From Planctomycetaceae bacterium (GTDB lineage Bacteria > Planctomycetota > Planctomycetia > Pirellulales > Thermoguttaceae), in assembly GCA_031259095.1 (NCBI GenBank), contig JAIRLW010000247.1, forward strand, positions 1 through 10,506: DNA of 10,506 bases, read 5' to 3'. The translations under genes and the position numbers were made by a program. A model generated the notes under the pieces. It was not told where the DNA came from. It was given only the letters and a program-made list of their open reading frames with translations, and made no database searches. Positions 1 to 5,643 of this stretch are shown here, piece by piece (the first letter of the stretch is position 1; every line of letters begins with the position of its first letter).

Positions 1-41
1 TCAGCGGAATTATTGCCGTTTGGGTAGTAATCCGCTTGCGT

Positions 42-75
42 AACTCTCCACTATCAACTCTCCACTATCAACTAT
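42..75. repeat. 14-bp tandem repeat, 2.4 copies
   Basis: The unit AACTCTCCACTATC occurs at 42-55 and 56-69 without a mismatch, followed by a partial third copy (AACTAT, 70-75). It sits inside the inverted-repeat element at 1-130. It is a simple slippage-type repeat with no visible coding role. Confidence 0.8.
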
Positions 76-81
76 TCCGTT

Positions 82-94
82 GCCCTTTCAGGGC
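82..94. repeat. Short perfect palindrome GCCCT-TTC-AGGGC
   Basis: A 5-bp GC-rich stem with a 3-nt loop, inside the 1-130 element. It has no T tract directly after it (GCGAATAC follows before a T6 run at 101-106), so it is not a convincing terminator. It is more likely the folded core of a dispersed repeat. Confidence 0.5.
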
Positions 95-163
95 GAATAC
101 TTTTTTAACCTCAAACAAAAATTCCGCTGATAGATTACATTATTTTACTTAATCGATTATTTA

Positions 164-240
164 TCCCATTAGGGACATGAGGGACAAATGATTTTTCATA
201 AAACATTGTGGTGAAAAAATGAATTTTTAGAGATTTCCTA
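164..240. repeat. GGGAC-type dispersed repeat module, copy 1
   Basis: TCCCATTAGGGA (164-175) is a small palindrome followed by a second GAGGGACAAAT unit (179-189). After an AT-rich spacer comes TTTTTAGAGATTTCCTA (224-240). The same order of parts, GGGACAAAT then AT-rich DNA then TTTTTAGAGATTCCCTA, recurs at 2369-2455 downstream of the DUF4254 gene. The two copies flank the glycosyltransferase/DUF4254 gene pair. Confidence 0.55.
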
Positions 241-265
241 ACAATGTTTTTGAAATTTTTTGCTC

Positions 266-295
266 TTGCATTGTTTCCGATAATTTCGTTAAAAT
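266..295 (+). promoter_or_regulatory. Weak candidate promoter for the glycosyltransferase gene
   Basis: TTGCAT (266-271) and TAAAAT (290-295) are separated by 18 bp and lie about 75 bp before the ATG at 369. The -10 box matches the sigma70 consensus at 5 of 6 bases, but the -35 box is poor. The DNA is AT-rich, so such matches arise easily by chance. Confidence 0.25.
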
Positions 296-368
296 TCCCT
301 CCGCGTGAACCTTAAACGGAATCAGGTATGTTTTATCATAATGACCATTGTATTTTATTAAAAATCTT

Positions 369-1499
369 ATGTTTTTTCGGAAAGCATCTTATTTTTCGGA
401 TCATCTCTTGTCGCATCCCAGACGTATTTTGATTGTTCGGTTTAGTGCGGTCGGTGACGTTATTCACACGTTGCCGCTTCTGGCTGCACTCCGAACACGG
501 TTTCCCCATGCCGAAATCGCATGGTTGATCGAAGAAAAAACGTCAAAACTCCTGCTAGGACATTGGGCGCTCGACCGATTGATTATTGTCAGAAAAAATT
601 GGACGAAATCATGGTCGGAAATTGCTTTTCTGCGAAAACGTCTCCAAATGTTTGCGCCCGATATCACCATTGATGTTCAAGGACTTTTTAAGAGTTCGTT
701 TGCCGCATGGCTTTCGGGAGCGAAATGCCGGATCGGTTTCGGCGGAATCGACGGACGTGAAGGGAGTCAATGGTTCAACAACTACCGTATTATTCCCAAT
801 GCCGAACATATTATTGACCGCAATCTGTGTTTGTTGGAACCTTTCGGCGTTTACGGCAGCAGTATCGATTTCGATTTGCCGGAATGTGAAATGGATCGCC
901 GTTCCGCATTCCATCTTCTGAATCGCGAGGGATTACATGGTCATTTTGCCATCCTGAATGTCGGCGCCGGTTGGGAATCGAAACGATGGCGTGAAAACCG
1001 TTATGCCGAAGTGGCTCAATACTTGCTGACCCAATGGAATCTTCCTTCCCTGATTGTTTGGGCTGGAGATGAAGAACAGAAAATGGCGGAAACCGTTGTC
1101 CAATCCGCAAACGGTGCGGCGTTCATCGCTCCGCCAACAACGCTGGGCGAACTGGCGGCGCTCGCACGTATGGCAACTATTTTTATCGGTTCCGATACCG
1201 GACCATTACATATTGCCGCCGCCGTAGGAACTTCGTGTCTTGGTCTTTACGGTCCCATGCCCGCAAAACGTAACAGTCCTTACGGTATTCAATGCCGTTT
1301 CATTCAAAAGCAAACGCTCGAAAATAACCGGCGGATTCGCCCACACCGCGCTCCGCGAACTCTCATGGACGCAATTGATACCGAAACCGTTTGTAATATG
1401 TGTGACGAAATGCTTGCCCAAATTTTATCAAACGATACTTCATTGCCGATTCAGGAAATTAAGGAAAACAACCCATTGAAAAAACGAAAAGCCGCCTAA
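369..1499 (+). CDS. Glycosyltransferase family 9 (heptosyltransferase-like)
   Basis: Predicted cytoplasmic or membrane-associated enzyme that moves a sugar, classically ADP-heptose, onto a lipopolysaccharide core-type acceptor. The 376-residue product has the family 9 layout. The N-terminal domain starts with RILIVRFSAVGDVIHTLP (19-36), where Asp30 matches the catalytic Asp of WaaC-type enzymes. The second domain has LNVGAGWESKRW (196-207), with the nucleotide-phosphate-binding Lys, and GSDTGPLHIAAAVG (274-287), the donor-binding loop. GLYGPMPAKRNSPYG follows. The open frame continues up to a TTG at 348, but no ribosome binding site supports it; I prefer ATG 369, 18 residues before the first strand. 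The C-terminus is Lys-rich. DUF4254 follows 70 bp downstream on the same strand. Sugar and acceptor cannot be read from sequence; waaC/waaF/rfaF would be guesses. Confidence 0.9.
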   Translation: MFFRKASYFSDHLLSHPRRILIVRFSAVGDVIHTLPLLAALRTRFPHAEIAWLIEEKTSKLLLGHWALDRLIIVRKNWTKSWSEIAFLRKRLQMFAPDITIDVQGLFKSSFAAWLSGAKCRIGFGGIDGREGSQWFNNYRIIPNAEHIIDRNLCLLEPFGVYGSSIDFDLPECEMDRRSAFHLLNREGLHGHFAILNVGAGWESKRWRENRYAEVAQYLLTQWNLPSLIVWAGDEEQKMAETVVQSANGAAFIAPPTTLGELAALARMATIFIGSDTGPLHIAAAVGTSCLGLYGPMPAKRNSPYGIQCRFIQKQTLENNRRIRPHRAPRTLMDAIDTETVCNMCDEMLAQILSNDTSLPIQEIKENNPLKKRKAA

Positions 1500-1506
1500 C
1501 CCCCAA

Positions 1507-1569
1507 ATGTCTCTCATGTCCCCAAACGTTCCTGAATGTTCCCCAAAATCCCTTAAAGTTCCCAAACCC
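1507..1569 (+). repeat. Degenerate GTCCC-type repeat between the two genes
   Basis: This 63-bp stretch is a run of short units of the form (A/G)TGTCCC or GTTCCC spaced 7-12 bp apart, matching the style of the TGTCCC units at 2281-2314. It is open in the frame of the downstream gene and would add 21 residues rich in Ser, Pro and Lys (starting MSLMSPNVPECSPK). Such low-complexity N-termini are typical of a repeat read through by accident, so I treat it as intergenic. Confidence 0.55.
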
Positions 1570-2175
1570 ATGATTAACGTCAATCAATTAACATCACTCC
1601 AACTGGACGCTGTTGAATATTGGCATGACCGGAAATTTGTTCTTCTCAAACCGGAAAACAATTTGTTTGCTATTGTTCTGGAACAGCATCGTTTTAATTT
1701 TGATCTCTGGCATGAGGAAGACATTGCCCGCAGTCCCGATGTGAGCGACACGGAAATTGCGCGAGTCAAACGTCGTATTGATCAACTTAATCAGAAACGG
1801 AACGACGGTATTGAACGAATGGACACCGCTGTCATCGAAATCCTTATAGAAAATGGTGTTGCGCCGCAACCCGGCGCTCGTATCAATACGGAAACACCCG
1901 GCAGTGCGATTGATCGGTTATCGATAATGTCTCTTCGTATTTTCCATTTGCAGGAACAATTTCAGCGAAGCGATACCGGTTGGGAACACCAACAACTTGT
2001 TTCCCAACGTTTGGAGCGTTGCTTTCAACAACATTCCGACCTTTCCCAATCTTTAACAGAACTTCTTGACGACATTTTTTCCGGTAACAAAATCCTGAAA
2101 GTTTATCATCAATTCAAGATGTATAACGATCCGACCATGAATCCGTATTTGTACAACCGTAAAAAAACTGCGTAA
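1570..2175 (+). CDS. DUF4254 domain protein
   Basis: A 201-residue soluble, mainly helical protein of unknown function matching the DUF4254 family over its whole length. Recognisable blocks are an N-terminal helix with YWHD (17-20), HEEDIARSPDVSDTEIARVK (48-67) continuing to a charged RRIDQLNQKRNDGIERMD helix, NTETPGSAIDRLSIMSLRIFHL (106-127), and KVYHQFKMYNDPTMNPYLY (177-195) at the end. No signal peptide or membrane segment is visible. I place the start at ATG 1570 rather than at the in-frame ATG 1507, because the extra 21 codons lie in a repeat and the family normally begins near the helix. It follows the glycosyltransferase by 70 bp and is probably co-transcribed. This pairing with family 9 glycosyltransferases suggests a role in envelope glycan assembly, but no reaction is known. 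Confidence 0.85.
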   Translation: MINVNQLTSLQLDAVEYWHDRKFVLLKPENNLFAIVLEQHRFNFDLWHEEDIARSPDVSDTEIARVKRRIDQLNQKRNDGIERMDTAVIEILIENGVAPQPGARINTETPGSAIDRLSIMSLRIFHLQEQFQRSDTGWEHQQLVSQRLERCFQQHSDLSQSLTELLDDIFSGNKILKVYHQFKMYNDPTMNPYLYNRKKTA

Positions 2176-2290
2176 CCTATCTGATTCTTTTCAGCATTGG
2201 GGGGCAATGTTAGATTATTGGGAAACTGCTAAAAATTCGTTTTTTTAACCACAACGTTTTCTAAAAAATCAACATCATTTTGTCCCTTAA

Positions 2291-2374
2291 TGTCCCATTA
2301 GTCCCTATCGTCCCTAAAGTCTCTTTTTTATAGGGACTTTAGGGACTTTTGGGACGATAGGGACTAATGGGACA
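2291..2374. repeat. Long GTCCC/GGGAC inverted repeat (hairpin)
   Basis: Positions 2291-2314 and 2351-2374 are perfect 24-bp reverse complements. The stem continues inward for ten more base pairs (2315-2324 with 2341-2350) with two mismatches, giving a 34-bp stem and a 16-nt loop. Each arm is itself a run of GTCCC units spaced 7-9 bp; a further TGTCCC precedes the left arm (2281-2286) and the loop side holds TAGGGAC units. It would form a very stable RNA or cruciform structure. No T tract follows the right arm, so it does not look like a classical terminator, although it may still slow transcription or protect the 3' end of the DUF4254 mRNA. Confidence 0.85.
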
Positions 2375-2381
2375 AATAATC

Positions 2382-2417
2382 AATTAATTAAAATAATTAA
2401 ATTAATTAAAATAATTA
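2382..2417. repeat. 18-bp AT-rich tandem repeat (2 perfect copies)
   Basis: AATTAATTAAAATAATTA occurs at 2382-2399 and 2400-2417 with no mismatch. Each copy is itself two 9-bp units (AATTAATTA, AAATAATTA). The same 9-bp unit appears at 2702-2738. It starts 7 bp after the GTCCC hairpin. Confidence 0.8.
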
Positions 2418-2438
2418 AAAATCTTCCGGCAAATGATA

Positions 2439-2455
2439 TTTTTAGAGATTCCCTA
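2439..2455. repeat. TTTTTAGAGATTCCCTA motif, second copy
   Basis: Matches 224-240 (TTTTTAGAGATTTCCTA) at 16 of 17 positions. In both places it follows a GGGACAAAT unit and an AT-rich spacer, so it is probably the right end of a composite dispersed repeat. Confidence 0.5.
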
Positions 2456-2701
2456 TTCACAATCTGCAATCTAAAATCTACCATATTTCCTATTCCTGTC
2501 TGCCGTGTTTTATTAAATTGCGACTATGTCGTGTTCGGAACATTAGGAATAATTTAGGTTATTTTGGAAAAATTTTCTAAAAAAATGAAATAGGTACTTT
2601 ACAAATTTGAATATTAGCCTGTATAATCTTTTGTTGATGTTCGTTAAAGTTATCCTTGTTTGTTTTTTCTATACATTTTAACCTTGTTCTCACACCCTCA
2701 A

Positions 2702-2738
2702 AATTAATCAAATTAATTAAATTGATTAAAATGGATTA
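2702..2738. repeat. 9-bp AATTAATTA-type tandem repeat, 4 imperfect copies
   Basis: Units AATTAATCA (2702-2710), AATTAATTA (2711-2719), AATTGATTA (2720-2728) and AAATGGATTA (2729-2738) follow each other without a gap. They are the same family as the unit at 2382-2417. AT-rich DNA of this kind can bend or melt easily, but no function can be assigned. Confidence 0.6.
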
Positions 2739-2870
2739 AAAATACTCAAAAACATTTTTTTTGAAGTACTCCATGATGCTAGTCGATAAAACTAGGCAAC
2801 CGATGGTGTAAACTTCTTGTTAGAGAGTTTTTGTGTTATTCAGCCGTTAAAGTTGACCTATTTTGACTTC

Positions 2871-2899
2871 TTGACGGAAATAGTACAAAGTGATAAAAT
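2871..2899 (+). promoter_or_regulatory. Sigma70-type promoter of the YTV gene
   Basis: TTGACG (2871-2876) and TAAAAT (2894-2899) are separated by exactly 17 bp; both boxes match the consensus at 5 of 6 bases. Transcription would begin near 2906, leaving an mRNA leader of about 125 nt before the ATG at 3032. A near-repeat, TTGACCTA-TTTTGAC (2853-2867) and TTGACCTAATTTTAAC (2939-2954), lies on either side of the promoter and could be a regulator-binding pair. Confidence 0.6.
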
Positions 2900-3018
2900 G
2901 TTTGGTTGTTTAGGAAAAATAAAGCAGGAATGGTCGTTTTGACCTAATTTTAACTTTTTCAGTAATTTCAAACACGAACATCACCGTTGAAAAATTTTAC
3001 ACCACCGCGTTCGCTATT

Positions 3019-3024
3019 GAGGAG
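3019..3024 (+). promoter_or_regulatory. Ribosome binding site fixing the YTV gene start
   Basis: GAGGAG lies 7 nt before the ATG at 3032. It favours this start over the in-frame TTG at 2987, which has no Shine-Dalgarno sequence and would put 15 extra residues in front of a signal peptide. Confidence 0.8.
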
Positions 3025-3031
3025 AAATTTT

Positions 3032-5077
3032 ATGAGTAACAAATTTTTGAGAGTACTGTCCGTCTTAGCGGCGTTGTTTGTACTCTTTTCCGTTGTTCCT
3101 TCCGCCAGAGCGGGATATTGCGGAGCCGGAACCTGTCATCCTTGTATCCCGCGTTGTTGCGATTACGTTGATCATTGCGTCACCGTTATGCGGACTTGTA
3201 AAAAAGTCGTCTATGACAAGCAGCAAATCACTTGTTATAAAACGGTTTATAACAAAATTCCTGTTGCCAGAACGGTAACTTATTGTAAATACATTCCCGA
3301 AGTTCGTACACGCGAAGTTCGTTACACTGTTTGCAAACCGGTCTGGGAAACAAAAGTCAAAACCGTTTCCTACAATGTCTGTAAACCGGTTTACGAAACT
3401 CGGTCAAAACAAGTTCCTTATACTGTTTGCAAACCGGTTTACGAACAGAAAACCCGAACCTGGACGGAATACAAACCGGTTTACGAAACCCGTCAGAAAC
3501 AAATTCCCTACACTATTTGCCGTCCTGTTTGGGAAACTCGGCAACGGGAATACACGGTGAATCGTCCGGTTTACGAAACCCGCCAAAAAGAAATTGCTTA
3601 CACGGTTTGTAAACCGGTTTACGAACAAAAAACCCGAACTTGGACGGAATACAAACCGGTTTACGAAACCCGCAGCAAAGATGTTGCGTACACCGTTTGC
3701 AAACCGGTTTGGGAAACTCGACAACGTGAATACACGGTCAACCGTTCGGTTTATGAAACCCGTCAAAAAGAAATTTCCTACACGGTTTGTAAACCGGTTT
3801 ATGAACAGAAAACCCGAACCTGGACGGAATACAAACCGGTTTATGAAACCCGTACGAAAGATGTTGCGTACACTGTTTGCAAACCGGTTTGGGAAACCCG
3901 GCAACGGGAATATACGGTGAATCGTCCGGTTTATGAAACCCGCCAGAAAGAAATTGCTTACACGGTTTGCGTTCCGGTTCCCTACACAAAGCAAGTTCAA
4001 TATCAATCGGGTCATTGGGAAAAACAGAGTTATCAGGTTCCTGGTCCGGTGGTGGTGAAGATGGTTCCTGTTTGCGAACCGTGTGCTCCCGGAGCCTGTA
4101 CCGAAGCCTGCACTCCGGCAGCCTGTGCCCCGTTGAAGTATAAACCGGTTAAAGTTCAGTGTCCGCCGGTAACTTGTTATAAAAAAGTTTGGGCGCCGGA
4201 ATTGCGGGAAAAAACCGTTAATTGTGTCCGCTATGTTCCTGAAAAACGGACTAAAACGGTGAATTATCAGGTTTGTAAACTTATTCCTGAAACCCGCGTT
4301 TGTGAATACAAGGTTTGTAAAATGATTCCTGAACAACGGGTCAAAACCTATTCGTATCAGGTTTGTAAACAGGTTCCGATACAAAAAAGTTGCAATTATA
4401 CGGTTTGCCGGATGGTTCCCGAACAACGGGTGAAAACAGTGAATTATCAGGTTTGTAAACAAGTTCCTGAAACTCGTGTTTGTGAATATAAGGTTTGTAA
4501 AATGGTTCCTGAACAACGGGTTAAAACTTGTACGTATCAGGTTTGTAAACAAGTTCCGGTACAAAAAAGTTGTAATTATACGGTTTGCCGGATGATTCCT
4601 GAACAACGGGTTAAAACGGTGAATTATCAGGTTTGTAAAATGGTTGCTGAACCCCGTGTTTGTGAATATAAGGTTTGTAAAATGGTTCCTGAACAACGGG
4701 TTAAAACTTGTACGTATCAGATTTGTAAACAAGTTCCGGTACAAAAAAGTTGTAATTATACGGTTTGCCGGATGATTCCTGAACAACGGGTTAAAACGGT
4801 CAATTATCAGGTTTGCCGCAATGTGGTGGAGACGCACTCTAAAAATGTTGCCTACAAGGTTTGTAAACTTATTCCTGAACAGCGTGTTCGTCAATGCAAT
4901 TACACGGTTTTGAAACCGGTTACGTGCGAAAAAACCGTAACAGGTTGTCGAATCGAGGCGAGCAAGGTTCCCTACACTGTAACACGTTCAGTACCGCGAG
5001 TGGTTACTTACAAAGTTCCGGTGCAAATCTACCAACCGAAACCATGTGTTCCGCCGTGTTTGCCGGTTTGTGAATAA
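3032..5077 (+). CDS. Secreted YTV-repeat cysteine-rich cell-wall protein
   Basis: A 681-residue exported protein, probably a structural part of the planctomycete cell wall. Residues 1-27 form a signal peptide: Lys/Arg start, a hydrophobic core (about 8-22) and the cleavage-type end SARA before GYCG. After a Cys-rich head come two repeat blocks of three 60-residue units each: codons for units with YTVCKPVYE, TEYKPVYETR, PVWETRQRE and YTVNRPVYETRQKE (3421-3960), and codons for YQVCKQVPE, YKVCKMVPEQRVK, VPVQKSCN and YTVCRMIPEQRVK (4261-4800). A Pro/Cys/Ala-rich linker (about 3961-4260) separates them, and the C-terminus has a PCVPPCLPVC tail. Sub-units run at 14-16 residues with alternating hydrophobic and charged residues, which suggests a regular extended beta structure, with the many Cys available for disulfide cross-links. 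No enzyme motif or membrane anchor is visible. The YTV family is characteristic of planctomycetes. Monocistronic: own promoter and terminator. Confidence 0.88.
   Translation: MSNKFLRVLSVLAALFVLFSVVPSARAGYCGAGTCHPCIPRCCDYVDHCVTVMRTCKKVVYDKQQITCYKTVYNKIPVARTVTYCKYIPEVRTREVRYTVCKPVWETKVKTVSYNVCKPVYETRSKQVPYTVCKPVYEQKTRTWTEYKPVYETRQKQIPYTICRPVWETRQREYTVNRPVYETRQKEIAYTVCKPVYEQKTRTWTEYKPVYETRSKDVAYTVCKPVWETRQREYTVNRSVYETRQKEISYTVCKPVYEQKTRTWTEYKPVYETRTKDVAYTVCKPVWETRQREYTVNRPVYETRQKEIAYTVCVPVPYTKQVQYQSGHWEKQSYQVPGPVVVKMVPVCEPCAPGACTEACTPAACAPLKYKPVKVQCPPVTCYKKVWAPELREKTVNCVRYVPEKRTKTVNYQVCKLIPETRVCEYKVCKMIPEQRVKTYSYQVCKQVPIQKSCNYTVCRMVPEQRVKTVNYQVCKQVPETRVCEYKVCKMVPEQRVKTCTYQVCKQVPVQKSCNYTVCRMIPEQRVKTVNYQVCKMVAEPRVCEYKVCKMVPEQRVKTCTYQICKQVPVQKSCNYTVCRMIPEQRVKTVNYQVCRNVVETHSKNVAYKVCKLIPEQRVRQCNYTVLKPVTCEKTVTGCRIEASKVPYTVTRSVPRVVTYKVPVQIYQPKPCVPPCLPVCE
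3421..3960 (+). repeat. In-gene tandem repeat, block A: 3 x 180 bp
   Basis: Exact 180-bp period: the copies start at 3421, 3601 and 3781 and the third ends at 3960, with no insertion or deletion. Each encodes 60 residues made of four YTV-like sub-units of 15, 15, 14 and 16 residues. Copies differ at scattered, often silent positions; for example 3601-3660 and 3781-3840 differ at three bases of 60. Confidence 0.9.
4261..4800 (+). repeat. In-gene tandem repeat, block B: 3 x 180 bp
   Basis: Copies start at 4261, 4441 and 4621, again with an exact 180-bp period and four sub-units of 14, 16, 14 and 16 residues. Copies two and three differ at 7 of 180 bases, and six of these lie in the first 34 bases; the last 120 bases of each copy differ at only one position. 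This points to a recent duplication or gene conversion. A degenerate fourth copy follows from 4801. Confidence 0.9.
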
Positions 5078-5130
5078 TATTCGTTAAACACCGGATTGTT
5101 CAATCGGTTAATTAATTGGTTTAAAAAATG

Positions 5131-5173
5131 AAAAACGAAACAGATGAGAATTATTCATCTGTTTCGTTTTTTT
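5131..5173. terminator. Bidirectional rho-independent terminator
   Basis: A perfect 17-bp stem (5131-5147 with 5155-5171), core ACGAAACAGATGA, encloses a 7-nt loop GAATTAT. T residues follow on the + strand (to 5173), and the complementary A-rich flank (5122-5135) gives a T tract on the - strand. It lies 53 bp after the YTV gene stop and 98 bp beyond the stop of the convergent membrane-protein gene, so it can end both transcripts. Confidence 0.9.
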
Positions 5174-5211
5174 AATTATTCAGTGGATTCCTTAAAAGTT
5201 TGTCAACATAA

Positions 5212-5268
5212 GGTTGCCTACTCAAGAGGTAGGCGATATTTCGCCGAAACATCGCTTACCTTGTGTTT
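5212..5268. repeat. REP-like palindromic repeat, copy 1
   Basis: It holds the stem GCCTAC/GTAGGC, then GGCGATATTTCGCC (5232-5245, a 5-bp stem with a 4-nt loop), then ATCGCTTACCTTGTGTTT (5251-5268). The last two parts recur at 7937-7950 and 8024-8040 with few changes. It ends 2 bp from the stop codon of the membrane-protein gene, on the downstream side of that gene. Confidence 0.6.
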
Positions 5269-5270
5269 AG

Positions 5271-5534
5271 TTACTCGTCATTGTTGTTATTTTTTAACAG
5301 AAACAACGCAACACACAATAATTGAACAACAAGCGAAAGAAACCAAAAAAAACCAAGTCCCAATGCCAACCAGTCAAGAATTGTTGCGGAAACCAAATCA
5401 CCGAACATGGCAAAAAAACGCCCAAACGTAAAAAGAAACACCATGCCAATCGGCAATAAAAAAATCGGTACAAACAACCACTGAATTGTTTGTCGGCTCG
5501 CAAGTATCTCAATAGGAAATGGAAATTCTTTCAT
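5271..5534 (-). CDS. Small two-helix membrane protein of unknown function
   Basis: An 87-residue frame I do not recognise. It has a short polar N-terminus (MKEFPFPIEILASRQ), a first hydrophobic stretch at about 19-38 (ending before Arg39), a second at about 55-80, and a polar Asn/Asp/Glu tail (KNNNNDE). This is the pattern of a two-pass inner-membrane protein, and the polar tail and sensible boundaries make chance less likely. It starts 109 bp downstream of the RNase R stop on the same strand and ends just before a REP-like repeat and the shared terminator. There is no clear Shine-Dalgarno sequence before the ATG; instead, two near-palindromic TTGAATC repeats lie 12-40 bp upstream. It may be read from the rnr transcript or from its own promoter. 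The overlapping + strand frame is less convincing. Confidence 0.5.
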   Translation of the reverse strand: MKEFPFPIEILASRQTIQWLFVPIFLLPIGMVFLFTFGRFFAMFGDLVSATILDWLALGLGFFWFLSLVVQLLCVALFLLKNNNNDE

Positions 5535-5545
5535 GCTTTGAAATT

Positions 5546-5574
5546 TTGAATCTAATTCGTTGAATCTGATTCAA
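5546..5574. promoter_or_regulatory. Paired TTGAATC palindromes upstream of the membrane-protein gene
   Basis: TTGAATCTAATTCG (5546-5559) and TTGAATCTGATTCA (5560-5573) are 14-bp direct repeats matching at 12 of 14 positions. The second, with the next base, is a perfect palindrome, TTGAATC-T-GATTCAA (5560-5574). The pair lies 12-40 bp upstream of the ATG at 5534, where an operator would sit. A DNA-binding role is inferred from position and symmetry only. Confidence 0.4.
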
Positions 5575-5643
5575 TTGTGAAACGTTTTTTTATATTGAGT
5601 TCCTATCTTTATGGCGTTTCCGTTTGCAATGAATGTAAAATGG

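Larger units (their letters stand above)
1..130. repeat. Inverted-repeat-bounded intergenic element
   Basis: Positions 1-15 and 116-130 are inverted repeats of each other, 14 of 15 bases matching (core TCAGCGGAATT). Between them are a 14-bp tandem repeat and a small perfect palindrome, and no gene. The layout looks like a small non-autonomous mobile or REP-like element, but the left arm starts at the first base of the window, so the true left border may lie outside. No target-site duplication can be judged. Confidence 0.45.
2176..2986. other. Gene-free, repeat-rich AT-rich intergenic region
   Basis: About 850 bp separates the DUF4254 stop from the YTV gene ATG at 3032. It has no credible gene on either strand. 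It holds a small hairpin (CATTG-GGGGG-CAATG, 2201-2215 region) without a T tract, a 34-bp GTCCC hairpin (2291-2374), two clusters of a 9-bp AATTAATTA repeat, the TTTTTAGAGATTCCCTA motif (2439-2455), a short CAATCTGCAATCTAAAATCTACC run (about 2460-2482), a small CTAGT/ACTAG stem near 2779-2795, and the promoter of the YTV gene. Its length and the promoter near the right end suggest that the two transcription units are independent. Confidence 0.6.

Noticed and set aside
2281..2420. CRISPR array
   Set aside because: The GTCCC units are too short (5-7 bp), are arranged as one inverted repeat and have no unique spacers of regular length; no cas gene is present.
2987..3031. Upstream TTG start for the YTV protein
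   Set aside because: It would put 15 residues, including several Arg, before a typical signal peptide and has no Shine-Dalgarno sequence, whereas ATG 3032 has GAGGAG at 7 nt.
3404..4894. A 496-codon open frame on the - strand inside the YTV gene
   Set aside because: It is the antisense image of the tandem repeats, rich in Asn, Arg, Phe and Thr with the same period. One repeat unit without antisense stops gives a long frame automatically. The + strand frame has a signal peptide, ribosome binding site, promoter and terminator.
5144..5431. A 95-codon + strand frame between the YTV gene and rnr
   Set aside because: It begins inside the terminator stem, runs through the REP-like repeat and has no ribosome binding site or protein-like pattern. 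The opposite strand gives a better membrane protein over the shared part.
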